From contig JANQPT010000059.1 in the NCBI GenBank assembly GCA_028285345.1, positions 16,041 through 80,040 on the forward strand: 64,000 nt of DNA, read 5' to 3'. Position 1 is the stretch's first letter, and every line of letters starts with the position of its first letter. A program made the translations under genes and the position numbers. The stretch comes from Planctomycetales bacterium (GTDB lineage: Bacteria; Planctomycetota; Planctomycetia; Planctomycetales; Planctomycetaceae). Positions 1 through 8,374 of the stretch are shown piece by piece. Below the pieces are notes generated by a model. That model was not told the origin of the DNA and did no database searches. It saw only the letters and a program-made list of their open reading frames with translations.

Positions 1-377
1 CTTCCGGTGTTATTGCGATGGAGCGGCCAGTTTAGTGGAGAACCCGAATTCGGACCAGCACGATTGCGGCAACTTGAGGATCTTCAAATCGACGAACTCA
101 GCGAGAAGGGTCGGTTTTGCGGCACATCAAATGAGTTGTGTGAAGTGAAACGCAGATTACGCAGGTTATCGCAGAATGAGTTGAAGTGTTCCCTGGCTGT
201 CGCTTACTGATCAGAGATATTAGCAAATATGGGTCCTCCGTGAAGTCTAACGGTAAACTCTCGTGAATCGTACCGTCCGATGGTTGGATGCGGCGGCAAC
301 GTCGGGTATGGTAGATTGTTTGCGGTTTCGCGGGCGGTTCTAAGAAGATACGACTTTTTGATAATCAGGGTGACAAG
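1..377. other. Upstream region without a supported gene
   Basis: No coding region could be supported here. A 67-codon open frame near the left edge has no recognisable domain and no convincing ribosome binding site. The stretch just before 378 presumably carries the promoter of the glycosidase gene, but I cannot point to a clear -35/-10 pair. Confidence 0.5.
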
Positions 378-3035
378 ATGCAGAGCCGGGTGAGCAGAAG
401 TGCGATTTTGTGCGGCGTGTTAATCGCGGTCGCGATGTGCGTGCAATCGGCGTCGGCGGGCGAGAGTCTGGGGATCGTGCCGACGCCGCAGCAGTCGGAA
501 ACCGTAAAAGGCACGTTCCAAATCACGCCCGAGACGGCAATCGTGCTCGGGTCGGCTGCCATGAAGGATGAGAAGTTCGCGGCGAACGATTTGCGCGATG
601 CACTGAAGGAAATCTACGGTTTTGAGGTCAAGATCACCGAGCAGGATCCGGGCGGTAAGCAGCGGATTGTGCTGGGAAAACCAGACACGAATCCGCTCGT
701 TCGCGGGCTCATGGACAAGTACGGGCTGTCGTTCAACGACAAGTTGAGCGCAGAAGGTTACGTGCTAGGAATCGGCGACGACGGCATTGTGATCGCCACC
801 CCGAACGAGCCGGGATTGCTGTACGGCACAATGAGCCTGCGGCAGATGGCTCTCGCCCGCGGCCAGAAAACGGCGTTGCCGTATGCCCGGATCACCGACT
901 GGCCCCACATGAAAATGCGCGGCGTGCAGGAGGAGACCGCCTACGGGCAGGCCTCGAAGATGGACAATTACAAGTCCATCATCCGCTTCATCGCGGAGTA
1001 CAAGATGAATACGTACTTCATCTATCTGGAGGACAACTACCGTTTCAAGAAGTACCCGACGATCGGTATTGATCGGGGAGCGTTTACGGCGGATCAGATC
1101 AATGAATTGGAGGCGTATGCCAAGCAGTATCACGTGGAGTTGATTCCGATCTTCGAGATGCTCGGCAACCAGGGCACGCTGCTGATGAATTCCGAGGTAT
1201 TGCCGTTCAGTGAATATCCGGGATCGCACTCGTTCGCAACGGACGAGGAAGCGTTTGAGTTTCTGGAAAATTGCTTTCTGGAATTGATTGAGGTTTTTGA
1301 CTCGAAGTACTTCCACGCCGGGTTAGACGAATCGTGGGATCTTGGCTTCGGAAAAACTGAAGACGCGGTCAAAAAGGACGGCCGTGGGGCGGTGCATGCG
1401 GAGCATTACCGCAAGTTGAACAAGCTGTTCAAGGATCACGGCAAGACGATGATCATGTACGGCGATGTGATCGTGAACCGCAAGGACCCAGAAGTGATCC
1501 TCAACGCGATTCCCAAAGACATCGTGCTGATGGATTGGGTGTACGATCCGAAACAGCATTACGACAGCGTAGACAAATTAGCCGCGCATAATTTTCCGCT
1601 GATGGTCCTGCCGGGCCTGAACAACTGGAGCCGGATTTTTCCGACGACCTCGTCGGCACTGATCAACATCCGCAACTTCACGCTGGACGGCATCCGCAAC
1701 GGGGCGATCGGCTCGTTCACCTCGACGTGGGGCGACTTCGGCTCCAAGAACTTTCGCGAGATGAACTACTTCGGATACGCGTACGGCGGCGAGGTCACCT
1801 GGTCGCCACAGACGACCGACGTGGGCAGATTTTATCGCCGCTTCTTTACGCTGCACAACGGTCCCGGTACGGCGGCGCAGTTACAAGCGGTCTACGGCTT
1901 GTTGGAGAAGTGGCCGTTTGGGTTGCCGATTGTGGATTACTTCCGGCATCCGTTTGCACCGCGCAATGTCCGGCGGCGCTACAGAGGGATTCAAAAGGAG
2001 TCGGGGCATTCTGAACACGACTTGTGGCGTGTGCGCGAGGACGCTCGTGTGGCGGAGGAGTTGATTGCGTCGTTGCGACCGGTGATCACCCGCCGTAAAG
2101 GGGATCTCGATTACTACGAATACTGTGCGCGGATGCACCGCAACTATGTGCGGGGGCAGTTGTTGGTCCGCAGTCTGCGCGACTTTGCCAAGAGCAATCC
2201 GACGGCGGAGCAAATCGCCAAGGCCAAAGACAAATTCGCGGCCGAAGCACGGGCGGTGCGGGACGAAACTCGCGACTTGCGCGACAACTTTGAAGAGCTG
2301 TGGTTGCGGACGAACCAGCCTGCCAACTTGTATTATGCGATGGACGAGTATAACAAGCTGGCCAAGGCTTGGGACGACGCGGCACAGCGGGCGGAGCAGG
2401 GGATCTTTGCCTACGATTCGCGTCCGCCGTCGGAGTGGGTCTACCATCCCGATGGATTCCCCACGCCGGAAGCTGTTGCGAAAGCGAAGAAAGAGAAGAA
2501 GCGGTACGCCGAGAATCAGCCGGTGCAGCACGCCTATTTTCGCAAGACATTGGAGATCGACGACCCACAGGAGTTGGAATTGGCGGGCCTTCAATTGCAC
2601 GGGGACACGCACGTGAAGCTGTACATCAACGGCGAGTTAATCGGCGAACAATTCGCCCGACGGAATTTCTCCGCCCCGGTCAATCCGCATCTGCTGGAAT
2701 TGTACGATATTTCGTCCTATTTGCGTCCGGGCACCAACGTGATCGCCGTCGAGGCGCACGCGTACGGAACGGAGAACCGCAGCCTGGAGCCGGGCGGGCC
2801 GGAACGTTGTGGCGGATTTCACTTGTACGGCGAATTGATCGGCAAGGACGGCAAGACGGAAGCAATCAATTCCGATTCGTCATGGAAGGTGAGCGACAAG
2901 CCGCTGGAGGGGTGGACGATGCAGAGTTTCGATGATTCGACGTGGAAGTCGGCCCGCGGCGATAAGAATCCGACTGTCTGGGTCAGCTATCCTGATTTCC
3001 GCGCGGGTGTGAAGGGATTTAGCGACCGCCGCTAG
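378..3035 (+). CDS. Secreted beta-N-acetylhexosaminidase-like glycoside hydrolase (GH20)
   Basis: Predicted exported GH20-type glycosidase that removes terminal N-acetylhexosamine from glycans. Residues 1-27 form a signal peptide with a cleavage site after ASA. An alpha/beta GH20b-like domain covers about 30-160 and a TIM barrel about 165-490. The GH20 catalytic signature HAGLDES is present, with the Asp-Glu pair at D317-E318; in the family Asp positions the substrate acetamido group and Glu is the acid. At 885 residues it is longer than simple GH20 enzymes. The extra C-terminus ends in a galactose-binding-like beta sandwich (about 690-870, with the INGELIG and SYLRPGTNVI strands). A symporter gene follows on the same strand, suggesting cleavage and uptake of a sugar. 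The exact substrate cannot be told from sequence. Confidence 0.85.
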   Translation: MQSRVSRSAILCGVLIAVAMCVQSASAGESLGIVPTPQQSETVKGTFQITPETAIVLGSAAMKDEKFAANDLRDALKEIYGFEVKITEQDPGGKQRIVLGKPDTNPLVRGLMDKYGLSFNDKLSAEGYVLGIGDDGIVIATPNEPGLLYGTMSLRQMALARGQKTALPYARITDWPHMKMRGVQEETAYGQASKMDNYKSIIRFIAEYKMNTYFIYLEDNYRFKKYPTIGIDRGAFTADQINELEAYAKQYHVELIPIFEMLGNQGTLLMNSEVLPFSEYPGSHSFATDEEAFEFLENCFLELIEVFDSKYFHAGLDESWDLGFGKTEDAVKKDGRGAVHAEHYRKLNKLFKDHGKTMIMYGDVIVNRKDPEVILNAIPKDIVLMDWVYDPKQHYDSVDKLAAHNFPLMVLPGLNNWSRIFPTTSSALINIRNFTLDGIRNGAIGSFTSTWGDFGSKNFREMNYFGYAYGGEVTWSPQTTDVGRFYRRFFTLHNGPGTAAQLQAVYGLLEKWPFGLPIVDYFRHPFAPRNVRRRYRGIQKESGHSEHDLWRVREDARVAEELIASLRPVITRRKGDLDYYEYCARMHRNYVRGQLLVRSLRDFAKSNPTAEQIAKAKDKFAAEARAVRDETRDLRDNFEELWLRTNQPANLYYAMDEYNKLAKAWDDAAQRAEQGIFAYDSRPPSEWVYHPDGFPTPEAVAKAKKEKKRYAENQPVQHAYFRKTLEIDDPQELELAGLQLHGDTHVKLYINGELIGEQFARRNFSAPVNPHLLELYDISSYLRPGTNVIAVEAHAYGTENRSLEPGGPERCGGFHLYGELIGKDGKTEAINSDSSWKVSDKPLEGWTMQSFDDSTWKSARGDKNPTVWVSYPDFRAGVKGFSDRR

Positions 3036-3044
3036 CCCCGTCTA

Positions 3045-3063
3045 CCCCCGGCAGAGCCGGGGG
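3045..3063. repeat. Perfect 8-bp GC-rich hairpin
   Basis: CCCCCGGC and GCCGGGGG flank an AGA loop between the glycosidase stop and the symporter start. There is no T-tract, so it is not a canonical intrinsic terminator. It could be an attenuator or mRNA-stabilising structure, or a REP-like palindrome. Confidence 0.6.
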
Positions 3064-3118
3064 CTAATTGCGTAACACGTCACCATCGGCCGTTTTGTGC
3101 CGCAGAGAAAGATAACTG

Positions 3119-4990
3119 ATGCAACTTGAATTGATCGACTGGGCATTCGTCATCGGTTTTTTCGTCGTCTCGCTGGCAATTGGTGCGATTGTCAGCCGTC
3201 AAGCCGGCAAAAGTTCCGCCGATTTCTTCTTGTCCGGCCGAAACATGCCCTGGTGGCTGCTGGGGTTTTCGATGGTGGCGACGACGTTCGCCGCGGACAC
3301 GCCGCTATTGGTAACCGACATCGTCCGGGCTGACGGAGTGGCCGGCAACTGGGCTTGGTGGGCGTTTCTGCTGACGGGGATGTTGACGGTTTTCGTCTAC
3401 GCGAAGTTGTGGAGACGGTCGGGAGTGACGACAGACCTTGAATTCTACGAATTGCGGTATAGCGGCAAGCCAGCGGCCTTCCTGCGCGGTTTTCGTGCGC
3501 TCTATTTGGGGGTCTTCTTCAATGTGGTGGTGATGGCGAACGTGACGTTGGCCGCGATCAAAATCGGCGGCGTGATGCTTGGATACGAATACACGACTAC
3601 CGTGGGCGTGGTCATTTTGACGTCCGCGGTGGCCGTTTGCTTTAGCGCGATGGGCGGTCTGCGCAGCGTGTTGCTGACCGATTTCTTGTTGTTTCTAGTG
3701 GCGATGGCCGGGTCGATCGGCGCCGCAGTGGTCGCTTTGGATCAGCCAAGCGTGGGGGGCATGTCCGAGTTAATCTCGAATGTGAACGTCAAAGACAAAT
3801 TGGCAATGATTCCCTCCTTGAGCTCTAACACCGAGGAGTCGAAGAATCTGCTGATCACGCTGTTGGTCATTCCACTGGCTGTCCAGTGGTGGAGCGTGTG
3901 GTATCCCGGCGCCGAGCCGGGCGGCGGTGGTTATATCGCACAACGGATGCTCGCCGCTAAAGACGAAAAGCATGCAACCGGAGCGACGCTCTTCTTCAAC
4001 GCTGCCCACTACGCACTCCGTCCCTGGCCGTGGATCATCGTTGCGCTGGCGTCGCTGGTGGTCTTTCCCGACTTGGAAAGCCTGCAAGAGGCATTTCCGA
4101 ACATCGCTCCGGATCAAGTCAAGAACGATTTGGCGTATCCCGCAATGCTCACGTTTCTGCCTCACGGCCTGTTGGGATTGGTTGTGGCGTCGCTGGCAGC
4201 CGCTTACATGTCGACGATCTCCACACACCTCAACTGGGGGTCTTCGTATGTGGTCAACGACTTTTACCAACGCTTTGTCCGGCCGGACGCCGAGCAGAAG
4301 CAACTTGTCCGCGTGGGCCGTATTTCAACGGTGGCCATGATGGCGGTTTCCGCTCTGCTGGCGACGACGGTCTTAGAAAACGCGAAACAGGGATTCGACA
4401 TTCTGCTGCAAGTCGGTGCAGGAACAGGTTTGTTGTTCATTCTGCGTTGGTTCTGGTGGCGGATTAACCCGTACAGCGAAATCGCGGCAATGGTGGTGTC
4501 GTTTCTGATTGCATTCGTATTTGCCGCCGCATCGTGGCTGGATCTGGGGGCGATCAGCAATCTGGCGTCGTGGGAAAAACTCTGTTGGGGCGTGGGAATC
4601 ACGACAGTCGTGTGGTTCCTCGTGACCTTGATCACCCCACCCGACGATGATGTGACATTGATTAGCTTCTATCGCAAGATACGCCCGGGCGGACGTGGTT
4701 GGGATCGAGTCATCAATAAAGCGAAAGCAGAAGGTGTTGATCTCACGGACGGCGGCGATGGGGCGGCAATTGGATTAGGAATTGCCTGTATGATCGCCGG
4801 CTGTGCCGCGATCTATTCCACTCTGTTCGCCACGGGTTACTTTCTGTATGGGCAGACCCCCCTGGCGGTGCTGTTGGCGGTCGTGGCCGTAGCCTCTGCA
4901 GGGTACATTGTTGCCAACTGGAAGAAACTCGATGCCGACGCGCCGGCGGTCGAATCTGTTGGCCCGCCGGCGAATATCGCAGAGGAGTAA
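3119..4990 (+). CDS. Sodium:solute symporter family transporter (SSS)
   Basis: Inner-membrane Na+-coupled symporter of the SSS (sodium/glucose cotransporter-like) family. The 623-residue protein is hydrophobic throughout, with about 13-14 membrane segments. The N-terminus shows the family pattern of a first helix followed by ADFFLSGRNMPWW and the GFSMVATTFAADTPLL segment that contributes to the sodium site. Planctomycete members often have a hydrophilic loop before the last two helices, as here around residues 505-545. The gene lies 83 bp after the GH20 glycosidase on the same strand and is probably cotranscribed with it, so a sugar released by that enzyme is a reasonable substrate guess. Confidence 0.88.
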   Translation: MQLELIDWAFVIGFFVVSLAIGAIVSRQAGKSSADFFLSGRNMPWWLLGFSMVATTFAADTPLLVTDIVRADGVAGNWAWWAFLLTGMLTVFVYAKLWRRSGVTTDLEFYELRYSGKPAAFLRGFRALYLGVFFNVVVMANVTLAAIKIGGVMLGYEYTTTVGVVILTSAVAVCFSAMGGLRSVLLTDFLLFLVAMAGSIGAAVVALDQPSVGGMSELISNVNVKDKLAMIPSLSSNTEESKNLLITLLVIPLAVQWWSVWYPGAEPGGGGYIAQRMLAAKDEKHATGATLFFNAAHYALRPWPWIIVALASLVVFPDLESLQEAFPNIAPDQVKNDLAYPAMLTFLPHGLLGLVVASLAAAYMSTISTHLNWGSSYVVNDFYQRFVRPDAEQKQLVRVGRISTVAMMAVSALLATTVLENAKQGFDILLQVGAGTGLLFILRWFWWRINPYSEIAAMVVSFLIAFVFAAASWLDLGAISNLASWEKLCWGVGITTVVWFLVTLITPPDDDVTLISFYRKIRPGGRGWDRVINKAKAEGVDLTDGGDGAAIGLGIACMIAGCAAIYSTLFATGYFLYGQTPLAVLLAVVAVASAGYIVANWKKLDADAPAVESVGPPANIAEE

Positions 4991-5012
4991 GGTCGCGGGC
5001 GATTGTATCGCG

Positions 5013-6095
5013 TCAATTCGACGGAGCACTCGCTGGTTGCACTTGGACATCCGGAAAGTAGACGTACGGTGCCGATACGTGTGCCAGTTGCGGGTGTTTG
5101 TTGTAGAACTGCCAGAAGTGGTGGTGGCCGATGTAGCAGGTGACGTCGACTTCTCTGACGCGGCAGCCGAGGTGGCCCAGCTTGCGGCGGTCGCGGCGGG
5201 TGAAGCCTTTGCGGCCCAAGCTGGCGGGGGAGAAGGGATGTCGCAAGGGGTAAAACGCCAGCGCCCGATCTTTGCGGGTTCGCATGCTCATTACGCACTC
5301 GGTGATCGGCAATGCGCAGCCGTAGCGCTCGCCGGGATTGAGCCAATCATGATCGATCGCCGCAGCCGCGAGCACGGCGCGAAACCGATGTGACGCGCCG
5401 GTCGGATAGGTTAGCGAGCAGCCTTGAACGCGGCCGCCGGCGAGCAGGTGCAGCGTGGAGAGCGTCAGCCGGGCGCCATGGCTGTGGCCGATGAAGCCGA
5501 TCGGGTGATCACAGGGGATGGTCTGGATGATCTGCGCGAGGTAAAACCCGTTCCGCGCACTGGCCCGCCCTAAGGCTTGGATGTCGAAGGGCGGCAAGTG
5601 CGGATCGCTGGGCCAGGTGACGTAGACATAGTTCAGCGGCAAGTGCGGGGCGGCGCCGCGAATCCAACAGAATGTCTTTTGGGCATCGGGATGGACGTCC
5701 TGCCAGCGGACGTAGCTGCCGTGAATCATCAGGCAGATGGGAACCTGCGGCGTCAATGAGGCGAGAAACTCAGCATGGCATGCCGGGCGCAGGCAGCCGT
5801 CCGGTGTTCGGTGGTAGAAGCGGCTGCAACAGCCTGCGCTGTCACTGTGACGCTTCTGCGGACAGCAACGCAAGCTGACGATCCAGTAGCATTCCGGCGG
5901 GCAGCAGGCGGGCTGACAAGCGACGGGACCCGAATGGGTTTGGTGGGACGTTTGTCTGAGCGGGACGACCCGCTGCAGTGTCGGACCCGGGTGAGGAGTG
6001 GCGACCGTTTGGGCGACCGAGTCTGCCGGCAGCGCGCAGAGCAAACAGGTGATCAGAACACCTCGGACCGCGCTGTAGGGCGAGAGTAACGGCAT
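5013..6095 (-). CDS. Secreted alpha/beta-hydrolase-like protein
   Basis: The start at 6095 is preferred because it places a signal peptide at residues 1-28 (hydrophobic core VLITCLLCALPA); the frame is open 33 codons further upstream. The 360-residue protein has a Cys-rich segment after the signal peptide, then ICLMIHGSYVRW, which resembles the oxyanion-hole strand of alpha/beta hydrolases. The nucleophile elbow GHSHG has its Ser at about 205. A late His in the GHHHFW segment could complete a triad. No specific family is recognised and the substrate is unknown. It is convergent with the symporter gene and stands alone between that gene and the export operon. Confidence 0.62.
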   Translation of the reverse strand: MPLLSPYSAVRGVLITCLLCALPADSVAQTVATPHPGPTLQRVVPLRQTSHQTHSGPVACQPACCPPECYWIVSLRCCPQKRHSDSAGCCSRFYHRTPDGCLRPACHAEFLASLTPQVPICLMIHGSYVRWQDVHPDAQKTFCWIRGAAPHLPLNYVYVTWPSDPHLPPFDIQALGRASARNGFYLAQIIQTIPCDHPIGFIGHSHGARLTLSTLHLLAGGRVQGCSLTYPTGASHRFRAVLAAAAIDHDWLNPGERYGCALPITECVMSMRTRKDRALAFYPLRHPFSPASLGRKGFTRRDRRKLGHLGCRVREVDVTCYIGHHHFWQFYNKHPQLAHVSAPYVYFPDVQVQPASAPSN

Positions 6096-6264
6096 GTCTG
6101 GTTTTTCGGGGTCCGTCGAGGTTGCAGAATCCGTGGTCCGGGCAGCGCGATCAGGCGCCGGTGTCAGCGCGCAGAGCGATCCAATATCTCTCATCGCTCG
6201 AACGGGAGGCGGACTTGAGCCGCAGCGCGGTGCGGCCCTGGGGAGATTGGCCGCTACGGTCGGA

Positions 6265-7608
6265 TTATTCGTGTCGCAAGGCCTCGATGGGGTCTAGCCG
6301 CGCGGCTGAGCGAGCCGGATAGATTCCGAAGACTATTCCGATGGCAACGGAAATCCCGAACGCTAACGCCAAGCTCCACACCGAGACGACCGGCTCTAGG
6401 CCCGAGAACATCTCGAACATCCGCGAACCGGATTTCGACGACTGGTTCAAGAATGCGCGTTCGGCGATCCAGCGAATCATTGCAAAGGCGTAGGGCGTCG
6501 ACAGCCCCAATCCCACTCCCAGCAGCCCTCCGATGCCGGCGAGCACGCTGGTCTCCGTCAAGAACTGTTGGGTGATGTCGGTTTGCTTGGCCCCCAGTGC
6601 GCGGCGGATGCCGATTTCACGCGTACGCTCCGTCACGGTGGCCAGCATGATGTTCATAATTCCGATGCCGCCCACAATCAGGCTGATTAAGGCGATCGAC
6701 CCGAGCACGAGATTGAAGATTCGCTTCAACATCTCCGCCTGCTCAAGCAGTTCCAGGGGGACGATCAAATCGACGTCCTGTTTGTCAGCGTGATACTTCG
6801 CGAGCGTTTCTCGGATCACATTGGCGGTGGCGACCACGTCCTCCGCCTTGCCGACGCGGAAGGTGATTTGGCTCAATTCGACTTTTTCGCTGCTGCGGCT
6901 GCCGGCTTGGACGATCATCACCTCGTCGCCGATGCGGGCGCGGAGCGTTTCCAGCGGGATGTAAATGTCCTTGTCGTAATCCTGTCCGGAGAGGCTGCCT
7001 CCGATCGCCGCCGATGCGGTGCGGTGATCGGTCACACCCACAATGGAATAGAAAACCTGTCCGATGCGGACCGCTTTGCCGCGCGGTTCCTCTCCTGGGA
7101 AGAGGGTCTTGGCAACTTCGTGCCCGATGACGCAGACGTTGGCGGTATCCTCCTGGTCGCGGTCGGAGATAAAGCGACCGGATTGCATCTTGAGATGGTT
7201 GACGCTGTAGTAGTTCGCCGTACAGCCGACCAGTCGGATATCCATGTTACGGTGCAGGTAGCGGGCGGGCTGGGAGAACTCCCTGATCGGCGTCGCGTCG
7301 ACGATTGTATTGACGGTTTCGCGGATGCGGCGATAGTCGTCCCGCAGCAGCCCGTAGGTCAGTACGGAGGTGTTGGCGTTGTTGTTCTTGGATCCTTCGG
7401 CCGGTTTTTGGCTGATGACGATGATGTTGGTGGCACCCAACTCCAAGACTTGCTTTTGTGCCTGTTGGCTGGCTCCCTCGCCGATGGCCAACATGGCGAT
7501 CACCGAGAACACGCCGAACACGATTCCCAGCATTGTCAGCGCGGACCGCAGCTTGTGCAGCAGCAAATTCTTGAGGCCGAGCTGAATGGTGCGAAACAGG
7601 CGGGACAT
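6265..7608 (-). CDS. ABC transporter permease, MacB/FtsX type
   Basis: Inner-membrane permease of the MacB/LolC family. It has one N-terminal helix (about 20-45), a periplasmic MacB_PCD-type domain (about 50-285), and three C-terminal helices (about 295-322, 350-378 and 408-433). The conserved cytoplasmic coupling segment TERTREIGIRRALGA follows helix 2. It is the third gene of a minus-strand operon after the adaptor and the ATPase. Together the three genes make a MacAB-like tripartite exporter or lipoprotein/peptide exporter. Unlike MacB, the ATPase is a separate polypeptide. No outer-membrane factor is encoded nearby. Confidence 0.9.
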   Translation of the reverse strand: MSRLFRTIQLGLKNLLLHKLRSALTMLGIVFGVFSVIAMLAIGEGASQQAQKQVLELGATNIIVISQKPAEGSKNNNANTSVLTYGLLRDDYRRIRETVNTIVDATPIREFSQPARYLHRNMDIRLVGCTANYYSVNHLKMQSGRFISDRDQEDTANVCVIGHEVAKTLFPGEEPRGKAVRIGQVFYSIVGVTDHRTASAAIGGSLSGQDYDKDIYIPLETLRARIGDEVMIVQAGSRSSEKVELSQITFRVGKAEDVVATANVIRETLAKYHADKQDVDLIVPLELLEQAEMLKRIFNLVLGSIALISLIVGGIGIMNIMLATVTERTREIGIRRALGAKQTDITQQFLTETSVLAGIGGLLGVGLGLSTPYAFAMIRWIAERAFLNQSSKSGSRMFEMFSGLEPVVSVWSLALAFGISVAIGIVFGIYPARSAARLDPIEALRHE

Positions 7609-7642
7609 CGCAGGCGGGAATACTCCAAAACGGTGGCGCGGT

Positions 7643-8374
7643 TTATGCGGGGAGCTGTACGGCGATTTCTTCCGGGAGATGTTGTCCGAAGTCTTCCTTG
7701 TGGATCACGCCGTCCTTCATGATGATCCGCCGCCGTGCTTGCAGGGCGACCGGTTCTTCGTGCGTGACCATGATGATCGTGCGGCCTTCCCGGTTGAGCT
7801 GGTGCAGGAGCAGCATGATCTCTTCTTCGGTCGCGGTATCGAGGTTTCCGGTCGGCTCGTCGGCGAGGATGATGTCGGGGTCGTTGACCATTGAGCGGGC
7901 GATCGCCACCCGCTGCTGCTGTCCGCCGGAGAGTTGCGTGGGTCGGTGGTCAAGCCGGTCTTCCAAGCCGACGCGGCTGGCCAATTCTGCGCACCAGCGG
8001 CGATCGGCGGCGGAAATCGCCGGATACCCAGGACGGTAGTGCAGGGGAACCTCGATGTTCTCCAGCACCGTATATTGTGGAATGAGGTTGTAGGACTGAA
8101 AGATAAACCCGATCCGCTTGTTGCGAATCTGCGACAGCTCGTTGTCGTCGAGTTGCGAGACGTCTTCACCGCCCAGGAGGTATCGCCCATGTGTGGGCCG
8201 ATCGAGGCCGCCCAGCAAGTTGAGCATGGTGCTCTTGCCGCTTCCAGAGGCGCCCATGATGGCAATGAAGTCACCCTCGGCAAATTGAGTTGTGACTCCT
8301 CGGAGCGCTTTGACGACGACAGGTCCTAGGTCGTAGTGTTTTTCGAGTCCAATCAGTTCGGCCGCGAGGTTCAT
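7643..8374 (-). CDS. ABC transporter ATP-binding protein, MacB/LolD type
   Basis: Cytoplasmic ATPase of the export operon. Visible motifs are Walker A GASGSGKST (residues 41-49), signature LSGGQQQR, Walker B IILADEP followed by TGNLD as in LolD/MacB, and a switch-region MVTHEE. Its ATG overlaps the stop of the upstream adaptor gene by four bases (ATGA at 8371-8374), implying translational coupling, and the permease starts 34 bases after its stop. At 243 residues it is full length for the family. Confidence 0.93.
   Translation of the reverse strand: MNLAAELIGLEKHYDLGPVVVKALRGVTTQFAEGDFIAIMGASGSGKSTMLNLLGGLDRPTHGRYLLGGEDVSQLDDNELSQIRNKRIGFIFQSYNLIPQYTVLENIEVPLHYRPGYPAISAADRRWCAELASRVGLEDRLDHRPTQLSGGQQQRVAIARSMVNDPDIILADEPTGNLDTATEEEIMLLLHQLNREGRTIIMVTHEEPVALQARRRIIMKDGVIHKEDFGQHLPEEIAVQLPA

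Noticed and set aside
7..210. 67-codon open frame at the left edge
   Set aside because: No ribosome binding site, no recognisable domain and low-complexity composition; treated as chance.
765..2616. Long open frames overlapping the GH20 gene on both strands
   Set aside because: GC-rich coding DNA produces long shadow frames; the GH20 frame has signal peptide, catalytic motif and domain order.
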